This document shows positions 1 to 11,455 of a stretch of 48,254 bases of DNA, in pieces (the stretch's first letter is position 1; each line of letters opens with the position of its first letter). The notes under the pieces are model-generated. The model did no database searches, was not told the origin of the DNA, and was given only the letters and a program-made list of their open reading frames with translations. The position numbers were made by a program, and so were the translations under genes. Origin of the DNA: Sphingosinicella sp. YJ22 (GTDB lineage: Bacteria; Pseudomonadota; Alphaproteobacteria; Sphingomonadales; Sphingomonadaceae); NCBI RefSeq assembly GCF_011320075.1, contig NZ_JAANPA010000020.1, forward strand, positions 1 through 48,254, given 5' to 3'.

Positions 1-1019
1 AAGGCGTCGGCCGCGGTGCGCGCGCGCGCGCCTGCCGCGGCGGTGCGGGCGGAGGCGATCCGGCCCGCCAGGCCACCGCGCTCGGTGGTGGCGCGGCCGC
101 TGACCCGCGTGATAAGCGCGCGGGTCTCGCTCTCGCTGGCGCGCAGCATGTTGCGGCCGACCCCTTCGTCCAGCACCGCCTTGGCTTCGCCGGCAAGATT
201 GGCCTGGTCGAAGGCATTGGCCGCGGCGAGATAATCGCGCTCGCCGGCCAGCGCGCCGGTGGCGTGCAGCAGGCGCCAGATGTCGATGCGTGCCGCCGCA
301 TCGGGCTGCGCGACGTCGCGATAGCTGAGCAGCGCGTCGCGCCAATTGGTCACGCTCGGATAGGCCGTGACCAGCCGCCGCGCGAGATCGGCGGTGGCTT
401 CCCGGCGCTCGCCCTGAAGCGCCAGCGCCAGCGCCAGCTTGTAGCGGCTCTCCGGAACGCGCCGGCCGGCGGCATCGCTCGCGGCGAGAGAGCGCTGGAA
501 CAGGGTCAGGGCCTGCGCCGAATTGTTGCGCACGCGGCTGAGCTGGCCGAGCAATGCCAGCGTGTCCGGGTCGTTGGGCTGGAGCTGGGCGAGGCGGTTC
601 AGCGCGCCCTCGGCCCGCTCGAATTCGCGCTGGTCGTTGTAGATCTGGGCCTGGAGCTGGAGCAAAGCCGCGACCTCGGCGGGCTGGGCGGCGCCGCTCG
701 CCAGGATGCGCTCGATGCCGCGCAGCTGCTGCTCGGCATTGACCGTGGCGCGGCCGAGATCGAGCTCGAAGCGGCCGGTGGCGTAGCGGGCATTCGGGCT
801 CTGCGCGGCGGCGAGCGCCGCCGGCAGCGCAGCTGCCGCCGCGGCCCAGTTGCGCATCATCAATGCCTGGCTCACCGGCGCCAATGCCGTACGCTCCTCG
901 CGGGTGAATGTGAGGGCGGCCTGAGGCGCCGCAACGCCCGGCTGCGCGACGGCGGGAGAAGTCGCTGCCACCGCGGCCGCCAAAATGCCCGCGGTCGCCG
1001 CGCTGATGCCAAGCTTCAT
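1..1019 (-). CDS. Exported TPR-type repeat protein, C-terminus cut by window edge
   Basis: Reading the minus strand from an ATG at 1019 gives an open frame that runs off the left edge (about 339 residues visible). A signal peptide of about 25 residues ends at AVAQP. Helical repeats follow (for example ...AQLQPNDPDTLALLGQLSR near residue 145), typical of TPR-like folds. The start is supported by a GGGAG stretch upstream. The frame is clearly paralogous to the gene at 1135-2457: both mature proteins open with a pattern L-(T/S)-R-x-E-x-T-A-L-x-P, and the homology continues to the cut end (AGRIASART here against ASQMTQARG there). Function is unknown. Probable role is periplasmic protein-protein scaffolding, which is inference from the fold only. 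It lies downstream of its paralogue on the same strand with a terminator between them. Confidence 0.8.
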   Translation of the reverse strand, partial: MKLGISAATAGILAAAVAATSPAVAQPGVAAPQAALTFTREERTALAPVSQALMMRNWAAAAAALPAALAAAQSPNARYATGRFELDLGRATVNAEQQLRGIERILASGAAQPAEVAALLQLQAQIYNDQREFERAEGALNRLAQLQPNDPDTLALLGQLSRVRNNSAQALTLFQRSLAASDAAGRRVPESRYKLALALALQGERREATADLARRLVTAYPSVTNWRDALLSYRDVAQPDAAARIDIWRLLHATGALAGERDYLAAANAFDQANLAGEAKAVLDEGVGRNMLRASESETRALITRVSGRATTERGGLAGRIASARTAAAGARARTAADA

Positions 1020-1075
1020 GTGACCCTATCTCCCTCGAACGCCGCAGCTTGGCGTCTTTCGCTTGTCCTTAAAGC

Positions 1076-1110
1076 AAAAAGGGGAGGCGCGCCGCAAGGC
1101 GCACCTCCCC
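1076..1110 (-). terminator. Rho-independent terminator after the upstream TPR gene
   Basis: A 13-base arm (1081-1093) pairs with 1098-1110 with one mismatch around a GCAA loop. On the minus strand the stem is followed by TTTTT (1080-1076). It lies 25 bases beyond the stop of the 1135-2457 gene and 57 bases before the start of the next paralogue, so it either ends the first transcript or attenuates read-through into the second. Confidence 0.85.
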
Positions 1111-1134
1111 GGATGTCGACTTTACGTGCAGCGC

Positions 1135-2457
<1,323 letters not shown>

Positions 2458-2574
2458 GTGAGCTGCCTCCTTTGACCGCTTGCACGGGTGCGCTTCGTCA
2501 GCGCCGCCCGGAATCGCCGCGGCTCTTAACTTCAATCGGACTGGCTTGCTAGCGGCGAGCCGCTGAACCGGGGT

Positions 2575-2600
2575 TTAACCTTTGGCGAGGGCGGGGTTAA
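2575..2600. promoter_or_regulatory. Candidate operator: inverted TTAACC/GGTTAA pair in a divergent promoter region
   Basis: TTAACC at 2575-2580 and GGTTAA at 2595-2600 form an inverted repeat with a 14-base spacer in the 172-base gap between the divergent TPR gene and the CoA-lyase-like gene. Another TTAAC lies at 2526-2530. TTAA half-sites are the core of CtrA boxes (TTAA-N7-TTAA) in alphaproteobacteria, but the spacing here does not match, so the bound factor is unknown. Confidence 0.35.
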
Positions 2601-2629
2601 GGTTGGCCGCCGACGAAAGGGAGCGCGTC

Positions 2630-3439
2630 ATGGCCATTCACGATCTCACCCTGTGCCGATCCTTGCTGTTCCTGCCCGCGTCCAATCCGCGCGCGATCGA
2701 GAAAGCGCGGCAGCTGGAAGCCGACATGATCGTCCTCGACCTCGAGGATGCGGTTCCGGAGGACCAGAAGGATTCGGCGCGCGTTGCCGCCGTCGCCGCG
2801 GCCGCCGAGGGTTTCGGGGGCAGGCCGGTGGCGATCCGGATCAACGGGGTCGGGCATCGCTGCCACGGCGACGACATGATCGCGACGCGCTATTCCAAGG
2901 CGCCCTATGTGATCCTCCCCAAAGCGGAGAAGGAGCGCCAGATCGTCGGCACCCACCAGGTGTCCGAGAAGCCGGTGCTGGCGATGATCGAGACTCCCGC
3001 CGGCGTGCTGTGGGCCGGCGCGCTCGCGCCGCACACCGCGGGGCTGATCGCCGGGACCAACGATCTGTCCGCGGCGCTTCGGATCCCGCCGGGATCGGGG
3101 CGCGCCGGCCTCGTCATGGGGTTGCAGCAGGTCGTCGCGGCGGCGCGCGCCGCCGGGGTCGCCGCGTTCGACGGCGTGTATAACCGGCTGGACGATTTCG
3201 ATGGCCTCGCCGCCGAGGCGCGCGAGGGGCGAAGCTTCGGCTTCGACGGCAAGTCGGTCATCCATCCCGCCCAGATCGACACGGTCAACCAGCTCTTCTC
3301 GCCGTCGGAGCAGGAGCTTGAGGCCGCCGCCGCCCTGGTCGCGGCGGCGACCGACGGGGCGGAGCGCTACGACGGGCGAATGATCGAGGCGCTGCACGTC
3401 GCCGAGGCGCGCGCTCTGATCGCCAAGGCGCGGCGCTAG
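2630..3439 (+). CDS. HpcH/HpaI aldolase / CitE-like CoA ester lyase
   Basis: A 269-residue TIM-barrel protein of the CitE/malyl-CoA lyase superfamily, which cleaves or hydrolyses (S)-malyl-, citramalyl- or citryl-CoA type esters in a Mg2+-dependent reaction. Visible family motifs: FLPASNPR (about residue 15), LDLEDAVP (37-44), IRING (69-73, the substrate-binding Arg), LPKAE (about 96), ETPAGV (about 120, metal-binding Glu), GTNDLSA (about 141, metal-binding Asp) and GKSVIHPAQI (about 206). The ATG at 2630 has AAGGGAG upstream, so the upstream in-frame start at 2582 is not needed. No citrate lyase alpha or gamma subunits are nearby, so this is a stand-alone lyase rather than true citrate lyase beta subunit. 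Exact substrate cannot be read from the sequence. Confidence 0.88.
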   Translation: MAIHDLTLCRSLLFLPASNPRAIEKARQLEADMIVLDLEDAVPEDQKDSARVAAVAAAAEGFGGRPVAIRINGVGHRCHGDDMIATRYSKAPYVILPKAEKERQIVGTHQVSEKPVLAMIETPAGVLWAGALAPHTAGLIAGTNDLSAALRIPPGSGRAGLVMGLQQVVAAARAAGVAAFDGVYNRLDDFDGLAAEAREGRSFGFDGKSVIHPAQIDTVNQLFSPSEQELEAAAALVAAATDGAERYDGRMIEALHVAEARALIAKARR

Positions 3440-3499
3440 AGCATCGGTCTGGCCGCCACGCCGCTTGCCAGCCGCGGGGGCGCTTGGCTAAGCGACGTC

Positions 3500-5002
3500 A
3501 TGTCGCCCCGAATCCTGTCGCTGCTCGCGCCTCTGCTCGCGCTTCCCCAGGCATTGCCCGCGCAGGTTCCTGCCGGCGATGCACCGATCACGGCCGCCGA
3601 TCTTCGTCCTCATATCGACAGTCTCGCCAGCGACGCCTTCGAGGGCCGCCAGCCGGCGACTCCGGGAGAGGCGCTGACCACCAACTATCTCAGCCGCGCA
3701 CTGGCGGCGCGGGGCGTCGAGCCGGCGGGCCCGGACGGGAGCTGGCTTCAGCCGGTCGCCATCGTCGAGCGCGGGGTCGGCCGCCACGAGACCCGATGGG
3801 TTGCGAACGGGCGGCGGATCGCCGTGGCCGACGAAGCCCTGGTCCTCACCAGCCGCGACCCGCGCGCGCGTATCGCCAGCGCGCCGGTGGTCTTTGCCGG
3901 CCATGGCGCGGTCATGCCGGACCGCGGCATCGACCAGCTCGCCGGTGCCGACTTCCGCGGCGCGGTGGCGCTCGTTCTTTATGAAGGGCCGGCGGTCGAC
4001 GGCTTTCCGAGCTTCCAACAGCGCATCGCGGCACTGGCCGAGGCCGGCGCGGTCGCGGTGATCGGGATCACCGCGCCGGACCTGCCCTTCGCCCAGGTCC
4101 GCCGCGCTGCGACCCAGGGCGCGGTGGCGCTCGACGGCGGACCGCTGCCGGCGGCCTATGGCGTGATCTCCTGGGACGCCGCAATGGCCCTGTTCGAAGG
4201 GGCGGGCCGCGATCTCCAGGCAATGCTGAACGAGCAGCCCGGCTCCTCCTTCCGATCGGTGTCGCTGCCGGTGCGCGCCGGCATCGACGTGATGACCGAG
4301 GTGCGCCGCTACACCACCAACAATGTCGTCGGGCGAATCCGCGGCAGCGCCGGCGGCGGCGAGAGCGTGCTGCTGCTCGGCCATTGGGACCATGTCGGCA
4401 TCTGCCGCCCGGAAGGCGCGCCCGACCGGATCTGCAACGGCGCGGTCGACAATGCGAGCGGCATGGCGACCCTCGTAGAGGCGGCCGGCCGGCTCGGGGC
4501 GGGGGCGCGGCCGCAGCGCGACATCCTCATCCTCGCCACCACGGCGGAGGAGATCGGCCTGCTCGGCGCCGAGCATTTCGCCCGCAACCCGGTCGTCCCG
4601 TCGGGCTCGATCGTCGCGGCGGTCAACGTCGACACCGCCGCGATCCATCCGGCGGGCATGCCGGTCGCGATGATCGGCGGAACGGCCGAGATGCGGGCGG
4701 TGGCCGGCCGGGTGGCGAGCGGGCTCGGCCGCCATCTCGACGCCGACCAGGAGGCCGACCTGCTGGCCGAGCGCCAGGACGGCTGGGCGCTCGTCCGCAA
4801 CGGCATCCCGGCGATGATGGCGGGCGGGTCCTTCTCCGACATGCGGCTGCTCGTCGCCTTCCTCAACGGCGCCTATCATGGGCCGGACGACGAGGCTTCG
4901 GACTCGCTCGAGCTCGCCGGCGCCGCCGAGGACGCGACGTTGCTCGTCGCGCTCGCGCGGGCATTCGCCGATCCCGCCGCCTATCAGCCGGCCGCCCGCT
5001 AG
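3500..5002 (+). CDS. Exported M28-family zinc peptidase
   Basis: A 500-residue protein with a signal peptide of about 21 residues (cleavage near ALPA/QVP). Metallopeptidase family M28 signature elements appear in order: GHWDHVG (about 293-299), NGAVDNASGM (about 313-322), TTAEEIGLLG (about 347, general-base Glu and Zn ligand), NVDTA (about 376) and AYHGPDDE (about 457, last His ligand). Residues about 120-240 form an inserted domain at the usual PA-domain position. M28 enzymes are di-zinc aminopeptidases or related amidohydrolases; periplasmic or secreted location follows from the signal peptide. It stands between the CoA-lyase-like gene and guaB on the same strand. Peptide specificity is not predictable here. 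Confidence 0.88.
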   Translation: MSPRILSLLAPLLALPQALPAQVPAGDAPITAADLRPHIDSLASDAFEGRQPATPGEALTTNYLSRALAARGVEPAGPDGSWLQPVAIVERGVGRHETRWVANGRRIAVADEALVLTSRDPRARIASAPVVFAGHGAVMPDRGIDQLAGADFRGAVALVLYEGPAVDGFPSFQQRIAALAEAGAVAVIGITAPDLPFAQVRRAATQGAVALDGGPLPAAYGVISWDAAMALFEGAGRDLQAMLNEQPGSSFRSVSLPVRAGIDVMTEVRRYTTNNVVGRIRGSAGGGESVLLLGHWDHVGICRPEGAPDRICNGAVDNASGMATLVEAAGRLGAGARPQRDILILATTAEEIGLLGAEHFARNPVVPSGSIVAAVNVDTAAIHPAGMPVAMIGGTAEMRAVAGRVASGLGRHLDADQEADLLAERQDGWALVRNGIPAMMAGGSFSDMRLLVAFLNGAYHGPDDEASDSLELAGAAEDATLLVALARAFADPAAYQPAAR

Positions 5003-5029
5003 CGGCGCGGCCGTTCGACACCTAGATGA

Positions 5030-6526
<1,497 letters not shown>

Positions 6527-7705
6527 GTGACTCCGTCGGCCCGCGTCCAGGCGGCGATCGAGCTGCTCGACCTGGTCATTGAGGGCGCGCGCGCAGGGGG
6601 CGCCGCGGCCGACACGGTGATCGCGCGCTACTTCAAGGAGCGGCGCTACGCCGGCTCCAAGGACCGGCGCGCGGTTCGCGACCTGGTCTATCGCGCCATT
6701 CGGCGCTGCGGCGACGCGCCAGCCTCCGGCCGAGCGGCGCTGCTTGGCCTCACCCGAGACGATCCCGGCCTGGCCGAGCTGTTCGACGGCTCCGTGCACG
6801 GGCCGGCGCCGATCGCCGACGGGGAGGAAGCGGCGCCGGCCGGCCTGCTGCCGGGCTGGATCGTGCCGCGCCTCGATCCGCTGATCGCCGGGGAGGAGTG
6901 GCCGGCCCTGCTCGACCGCGCGCCGCTCGACGTGCGCGTCAATCGCCTCCGCGGCACTCGCGAGGAGGCGTTGGCGAAGCTTGCCGACGCGCAGCCGACG
7001 CCGCTGTCGCCGCTCGGCCTGCGTCTGCCCGAGGGCTTCCGGGTCGAGGAGAGCGAGGCGTGGCGCTCCGGCCTCGTCGAGATTCAGGACGAAGGCAGCC
7101 AGCTGCTCGCGCTCGCCTGCGCCGTAGCGCCCGGGGAAGTCGCCCTCGACCTGTGCGCTGGCGCCGGCGGCAAGACCCTCGCGCTCGCCGCGGAGATGGC
7201 GAACCAAGGCCGGATCCTTGCCAGCGACGCCGATCGCGGCCGCCTGTCGCGCCTCGCGCCGAGGTTGGAGCGCGCCGGCGTCACCATCGTCGAGCCGCGT
7301 CTGCTCGATCCCGGCCGCGAGGCCGAGCAGCTCGCCGACCTCGCCGGCACGCTCGATCTGGTCCTGGTCGACGCGCCCTGCTCGGGAAGCGGCACCTGGC
7401 GCCGCAATCCGGAGACTCGCTGGCGCCTGACGCCGAAGCGGCTCGACCAGCTCGTCGCCCTTCAGGCGCGCCTGCTCGACGTCGCCGCCGGCCTGCTCAG
7501 GCCGGGCGGGCGCCTCGTCTATGCGGTGTGCTCGCTACTTGCGGAGGAGGGCAGGGATCAGGCGGCCGCGCTCAGCGTTCGTTCATCGCTGGAGCCTCAG
7601 CCTGTGCCTCTGGCTGCCGGGCGTCCCGCGGGCACGGGACGGCTGCTCAGTCCCGCCGTGGACGGCACCGACGGCTTTTTCGTCGCCTGCTGGTCCCGGC
7701 CATGA
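6527..7705 (+). CDS. rsmB: 16S rRNA m5C methyltransferase, RsmB/NOP family
   Basis: A 392-residue RsmB-type protein with an N-terminal NusB-like helical domain (residues 1-about 130) and a C-terminal Rossmann methyltransferase. Motif I is DLCAGAGGKT (about 207-216), motif IV DAPCSGSGTWRRNP (about 281) carries the product-release Cys, and motif VI VYAVCSLL (about 328) carries the catalytic Cys; the usual Thr before that Cys is Val here. In the family it methylates a cytosine of 16S rRNA (C967 in E. coli) with SAM. The GTG start follows the guaB stop with no gap. Confidence 0.92.
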   Translation: MTPSARVQAAIELLDLVIEGARAGGAAADTVIARYFKERRYAGSKDRRAVRDLVYRAIRRCGDAPASGRAALLGLTRDDPGLAELFDGSVHGPAPIADGEEAAPAGLLPGWIVPRLDPLIAGEEWPALLDRAPLDVRVNRLRGTREEALAKLADAQPTPLSPLGLRLPEGFRVEESEAWRSGLVEIQDEGSQLLALACAVAPGEVALDLCAGAGGKTLALAAEMANQGRILASDADRGRLSRLAPRLERAGVTIVEPRLLDPGREAEQLADLAGTLDLVLVDAPCSGSGTWRRNPETRWRLTPKRLDQLVALQARLLDVAAGLLRPGGRLVYAVCSLLAEEGRDQAAALSVRSSLEPQPVPLAAGRPAGTGRLLSPAVDGTDGFFVACWSRP

Positions 7706-7738
7706 TAGGTCGATGAAGCCGTGCCCAAGGAGTTGATG

Positions 7739-8257
7739 ATGCGCCTCACGCCCGTTGTTCTCGCTGTCACGATTGCGGCGGCCACCATGTCGAGCGCCGG
7801 CAGCACGCAGCGGCCGGACGATCAGATCGATCCGCGCTCGACCGCCCTCGTCCAGCAAGCGCAGGGCCATGCCGCCGCCGGCCGAAGCGACGAGGCGATC
7901 GATTTCTACGAGACCGCGCTGGCCGTCGATCCGCGCAACCGCCAAGCCTATCTCGGCCTTGCCGCCGTCGCCCGGGCCCAGCGCCTGCCGGGCAAGGCGA
8001 TCGGATATTATGCTGATGCGCTGCGCATCGAGCCCAACGACATCGCGGCGCTCGCCGGCCAGGGCGAGGCTTATGTCCAGCGCGGCGCGGTGGCGCGGGC
8101 CCAGCGCAATCTCGACCGCGTGCGCGAATTGTGCGGCCGCACCTGCCCGCAGGCCAACCAACTCGCGGCGGTGATCCAGCGCGGTCCGCCGGTCGAGACC
8201 GCGCAGAGCCAGGCCCCGGCCCAGCCCGCGCCGCCGACCCCGCGCCAGCCGAACTAG
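7739..8257 (+). CDS. Small exported TPR protein
   Basis: A 172-residue protein: signal peptide ([21 protein letters not shown]), then about three TPR-like repeats ([24 protein letters not shown] and [23 protein letters not shown]) and a Pro/Gln-rich tail. AAGGAG at 7727-7732 sits six bases before the ATG at 7739, preferred over the adjacent ATG at 7736 and an upstream GTG. Function unknown. Its stop TAG overlaps the stop of convergent rsmA by three bases in a CTAG. Confidence 0.85.
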   Translation: MRLTPVVLAVTIAAATMSSAGSTQRPDDQIDPRSTALVQQAQGHAAAGRSDEAIDFYETALAVDPRNRQAYLGLAAVARAQRLPGKAIGYYADALRIEPNDIAALAGQGEAYVQRGAVARAQRNLDRVRELCGRTCPQANQLAAVIQRGPPVETAQSQAPAQPAPPTPRQPN

Positions 8258-9069
8258 GCGCTCAGCTCCCGCGCGATCGCGACGAACTCGGCGATGGCGA
8301 GCGTCTCGGCGCGTCGTTCGGAGTCGATGTCGAGCCGGCCGAGCGCGTCGAGCGCTCCGGGCACCGACTTCAGGCTCTGGCGCAGCATCTTGCGGCGCTG
8401 GCCGAAGGCGGCGGCCGTGACCTGCTCCAGCTTCGCCGCGCTGACGCCTTCGGGCTGCTCGGCCGGAACGATGTGCACCACGGCCGACATCACCTTGGGC
8501 GGCGGCACGAAGGCCGAGCGGTGGACCTTCATCGCGAGCTTCGCCGTCGAGCGCCACTGGGCGAGCACAGCCAGCCGGCCATAGGCGCCGGTGCCGGGCG
8601 CAGCGACGATGCGCTCCGCCACTTCCTGCTGGAACATCAGAGTCAGCGAGCGCCACCAGGGCGGCCACGCCTCCCCGCCGAGCCAGCGCACCAGCAGGGC
8701 GGTGCCGACATTGTAGGGAAGGTTGGCGACGACATGGGCGGCGGGCACGGTTGCCGCTTCGTCGACCGCCATCGCGTCGCCTTCGATGACGTCGAGCTTG
8801 CCGGGAAAGGCCGCTTCGAGCTCGGCGAGCGCGGCGATGCAGCGGCGATCGCGCTCGACGGCGGTCACCTGGGCGCCGGCGCGGAGCAAAGCGCGGGTCA
8901 GGCCGCCGGGGCCGGGGCCGACCTCATAAGCGGGCTGGCCGTCGAGCGCGCCCGGGATCCGCGCGATCCGGTCGAGCAGCTGCTCGTCCAGGAGAAAGTT
9001 CTGGCCCAGCGCCTTGCTGGCGCTGAGGCCGTGCCGGGCGATCACCTCCCGCAGCGGGGGGAGGCTCAC
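8254..9069 (-). CDS. rsmA: 16S rRNA (A1518/A1519-N6)-dimethyltransferase
   Basis: A 271-residue KsgA/RsmA protein. ALGQNFLLD (about 17-25) binds the RNA/SAM entrance, [12 protein letters not shown] (about 45-56) is SAM motif I, ERD the ribose-binding acidic motif, and NLPYNVG (about 115-121) the NLPY catalytic motif for N6-adenine methylation. It dimethylates two adjacent adenines in the 3' helix of 16S rRNA during 30S maturation. The GTG start at 9069 overlaps the TGA of pdxA by GTGA. It is last in the lptD-surA-pdxA-rsmA order known from many proteobacteria. Confidence 0.96.
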   Translation of the reverse strand: MSLPPLREVIARHGLSASKALGQNFLLDEQLLDRIARIPGALDGQPAYEVGPGPGGLTRALLRAGAQVTAVERDRRCIAALAELEAAFPGKLDVIEGDAMAVDEAATVPAAHVVANLPYNVGTALLVRWLGGEAWPPWWRSLTLMFQQEVAERIVAAPGTGAYGRLAVLAQWRSTAKLAMKVHRSAFVPPPKVMSAVVHIVPAEQPEGVSAAKLEQVTAAAFGQRRKMLRQSLKSVPGALDALGRLDIDSERRAETLAIAEFVAIARELSA

Positions 9070-10034
9070 GCCGCCTGCATGCGCCGCGCGCACTCCCCGG
9101 CAATGCGGATGGCGGCGATCATCGCGCCGGGATCGGCCTGGTCCTTGCCCGCGATGTCGAAGGCGGTGCCGTGGTCCGGCGAGGTGCGCACGATCGGCAG
9201 ACCGAGCGTGATGTTGATGCCTTCGTCGAAATGCAGCGTCTTCAGCGGGATCAGCGCCTGGTCGTGGTACATGCACAGGGCCGCGTCATATTGGGCGCGC
9301 TGTTGCGGGCGGAACATGATGTCGGGCGGCATCGGCCCGACCAGGTCGTAGCCCTCCTCGGCCAGGCGCTCCATCGCCGGCTGGATGAGGTCGATCTCCT
9401 CGCGCCCAAGCGCGCCGTTCTCGCCGGCATGGGGATTGAGGCCGGCGACTCCGATCCGCGGGTTTTCGATGCCGAACTGGCGCTGAAGGCCGCGGATGAG
9501 GGCGCGGCCCTTGGCCACGATGCGCTCAATGGTGAGCGCGGAGGGGACCTGGGCGAGGCCGATATGGCCGGTCACCGGCACCACCTTGAGCGTCGGACCG
9601 GCCAGCATCATCGCGACGCTGTCGGTCGAGACTCCGCAGCGCTCGGCGACGAACTCCGTCTGGCCGGGGTGGGTGAAGCCGATCGCGTAGAGCTGGGTCT
9701 TGGACACCGGCCCGGTGACGACCGCTGAAGCGGCCCCGGAACGGGTCAGGCCGACGGCGAATTCGAGGCTGTCGAGGGCGTTGCGCGCACCCTCCAGCGT
9801 GGGCCGGCCGGGAACTGCCTCGTCGCCGGCGACACGGATCAGCGGCAGGGCATGGTCGAAATGGTCGAACACGTTCGCCGGTTCGCCGATGACGGCGATC
9901 GGCCCCTTCCACACCGCTTCGATGGCCGAGACGTCGCCGACCGCGAAGAAAGGCGGCAGCCCTTCCTCGCGGCGGCGTTCCCAGCTCTTGGCGACCACCT
10001 CCGCGCCGATCCCCGCCGGATCGCCGAGCGACAC
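9066..10034 (-). CDS. pdxA: 4-hydroxythreonine-4-phosphate dehydrogenase
   Basis: A 322-residue PdxA, the NAD-dependent pyridoxine-5'-phosphate pathway enzyme. Motifs: SLGDPAGIG at the very N-terminus, GHIGLA (about 151, metal His), [11 protein letters not shown] (about 253) and [15 protein letters not shown] (about 280). The only in-frame start after the previous stop is GTG at 10034, which has no visible ribosome site and starts directly inside the conserved SLGDPAG block. An ATG at 10060 lies two bases out of frame; without one TC doublet it would add the typical N-terminus MTPLQPLA. So the start is either this weak GTG or the sequence carries a 2-base insertion. Identity is certain, N-terminus is not. 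Confidence 0.95.
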   Translation of the reverse strand: MSLGDPAGIGAEVVAKSWERRREEGLPPFFAVGDVSAIEAVWKGPIAVIGEPANVFDHFDHALPLIRVAGDEAVPGRPTLEGARNALDSLEFAVGLTRSGAASAVVTGPVSKTQLYAIGFTHPGQTEFVAERCGVSTDSVAMMLAGPTLKVVPVTGHIGLAQVPSALTIERIVAKGRALIRGLQRQFGIENPRIGVAGLNPHAGENGALGREEIDLIQPAMERLAEEGYDLVGPMPPDIMFRPQQRAQYDAALCMYHDQALIPLKTLHFDEGINITLGLPIVRTSPDHGTAFDIAGKDQADPGAMIAAIRIAGECARRMQAA

Positions 10035-10068
10035 GGCGAGCGGCTGGAGCGGAGAGTCATCAGGTAGG

Positions 10069-11400
10069 TCAACGATATTCGATCACCGCATCGCGACGCA
10101 GGTCGCGCAGGTAGCGCTGGGCCTGCTGGTTCATCCGCTGCTCGGCGAGCGCGCTCTGGACGTCCTCGGCGGTCGGCATGCTGACCTGGCGGGGATCGTC
10201 CCGGCCGCACAGGACGAGCACGCTGACACGCTCGAGCGTGCCGAACGGCTGGGTGGCCTGGCCGACGCTCATGTTCAGAAGCAGCTGCTGAAGCTGCGGC
10301 GGCAGCTCGCGCGCCCGCGTGCCGTCGTTGGACACGAGCTCCGCCCCGATCGTCCGTGCCACTTCCGGAGCGCGGCCGCAGCCGCCCATCGCGCGGGTCG
10401 CCTGGGCAAGCTGCTCGGCGCGCGAGCGCGCCTGCGCCTCGGTCGTGCCGGCGGGCAGCTCGATCGACATCTGCATCAGGCTCAGCACGGCGTCGCGTGG
10501 GTCGGCGACCAGCACCTGGCGGGTATCGACGAGGTAGATGACCGAGAAGCCGCCGGGGACCTGGATCGGGTCGGTGATGGCCTGGACCGGCATCGACTGC
10601 ACGACCGAGGAGATTTCGGGCGGCAGCTGCTCGCCGCGCACCCAGCCGAGATCGCCGCCCCGCGCCGCGGTGCTGGCGATCGAATATTGGCGTGCATAAG
10701 CCGGGAAGGACGCGCCGCCGCGAAGCTGCTCGACGATGCGCGCCATGGTCGCGCGAACGGTCGCGGCCGTCTCCGGAGTCGCCTCCATGTAGATTTCCGC
10801 GACGTGATATTCGGCGCTTCCCTGCGAACTGCGGAGGCGCTCGAGGACGGTCTGGACCTCCTCGTCGGCGACGCTGACGCGGGTCATTCGGTAGCGCTGC
10901 AGGCGCTGCCACGACAGCTCGCCCGTGATCTGGCGCTTCACCGACCGGTCGGATGAGCCGATCGTGCGCAGATAGTCGCCGAAGCTCTGCGCGGTGTGGC
11001 CGAACTGCTGCGCGAAGCGGGCATAATATTGATCGATCTCGGCCTGCTCCACGGCCATCTCGTTCTCGCGCGCGGCCTGGATCTGGAGGGTCTCGTCGAT
11101 GAGATTGCGCAGGATCTGAGCGCGCAGCCGCTGCTGCTCCTCGGCCGACAGCGCGACCCGCTGCGACGCCACCATCAGCGCCATGCGCTGGTCGACGTCG
11201 GTCTGGGTGATGATCTCGTCATTGACCATCGCGGTGGCGCGGGCGACGTTCGGCTCGGCCTGGCCGACGAAGTTCACCTGGCTGGGGATAGCAAGCCCGC
11301 CCTGGCGCGGCTGGTCAGCGGCCGTCTGAGCGACGGCGACGACCGACAAGAAGGACCCGGCCAGCACAATGGCCGCCCTCCGAAAAGTGCCGAACTTCAT
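10069..11400 (-). CDS. surA: Periplasmic chaperone / peptidyl-prolyl isomerase SurA
   Basis: A 443-residue protein with signal peptide (cleavage near VAVA/QTA), a SurA N-terminal chaperone domain (about 40-190, with VNDEIITQTDVDQRMALM) and a parvulin domain (about 200-300, YHVAEIYM to ARGGDLGWV). A second, degenerate parvulin region follows (about 310-420). It escorts unfolded outer-membrane proteins, including LptD, through the periplasm. GGAGG lies just before ATGATG; the second ATG at 11400 has the better spacing. The gene follows lptD by 55 bases and precedes pdxA, so it is in one operon. Confidence 0.92.
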   Translation of the reverse strand: MKFGTFRRAAIVLAGSFLSVVAVAQTAADQPRQGGLAIPSQVNFVGQAEPNVARATAMVNDEIITQTDVDQRMALMVASQRVALSAEEQQRLRAQILRNLIDETLQIQAARENEMAVEQAEIDQYYARFAQQFGHTAQSFGDYLRTIGSSDRSVKRQITGELSWQRLQRYRMTRVSVADEEVQTVLERLRSSQGSAEYHVAEIYMEATPETAATVRATMARIVEQLRGGASFPAYARQYSIASTAARGGDLGWVRGEQLPPEISSVVQSMPVQAITDPIQVPGGFSVIYLVDTRQVLVADPRDAVLSLMQMSIELPAGTTEAQARSRAEQLAQATRAMGGCGRAPEVARTIGAELVSNDGTRARELPPQLQQLLLNMSVGQATQPFGTLERVSVLVLCGRDDPRQVSMPTAEDVQSALAEQRMNQQAQRYLRDLRRDAVIEYR

Positions 11401-11455
11401 CATTCCTCCGAAAAATGCAGGCCCGCTACCTGCCTTCTGCATGCTGAACATAGGC

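Noticed and set aside
2458-2535. Upstream start (2535) for the TPR protein
   Set aside because: The 2457 ATG has AGGAGG at ideal distance and begins a signal peptide; the extension would bury it.
2630-3439. Citrate lyase beta subunit (citE) as gene name
   Set aside because: No citD or citF beside it; the family also covers malyl-CoA and citramalyl-CoA lyases.
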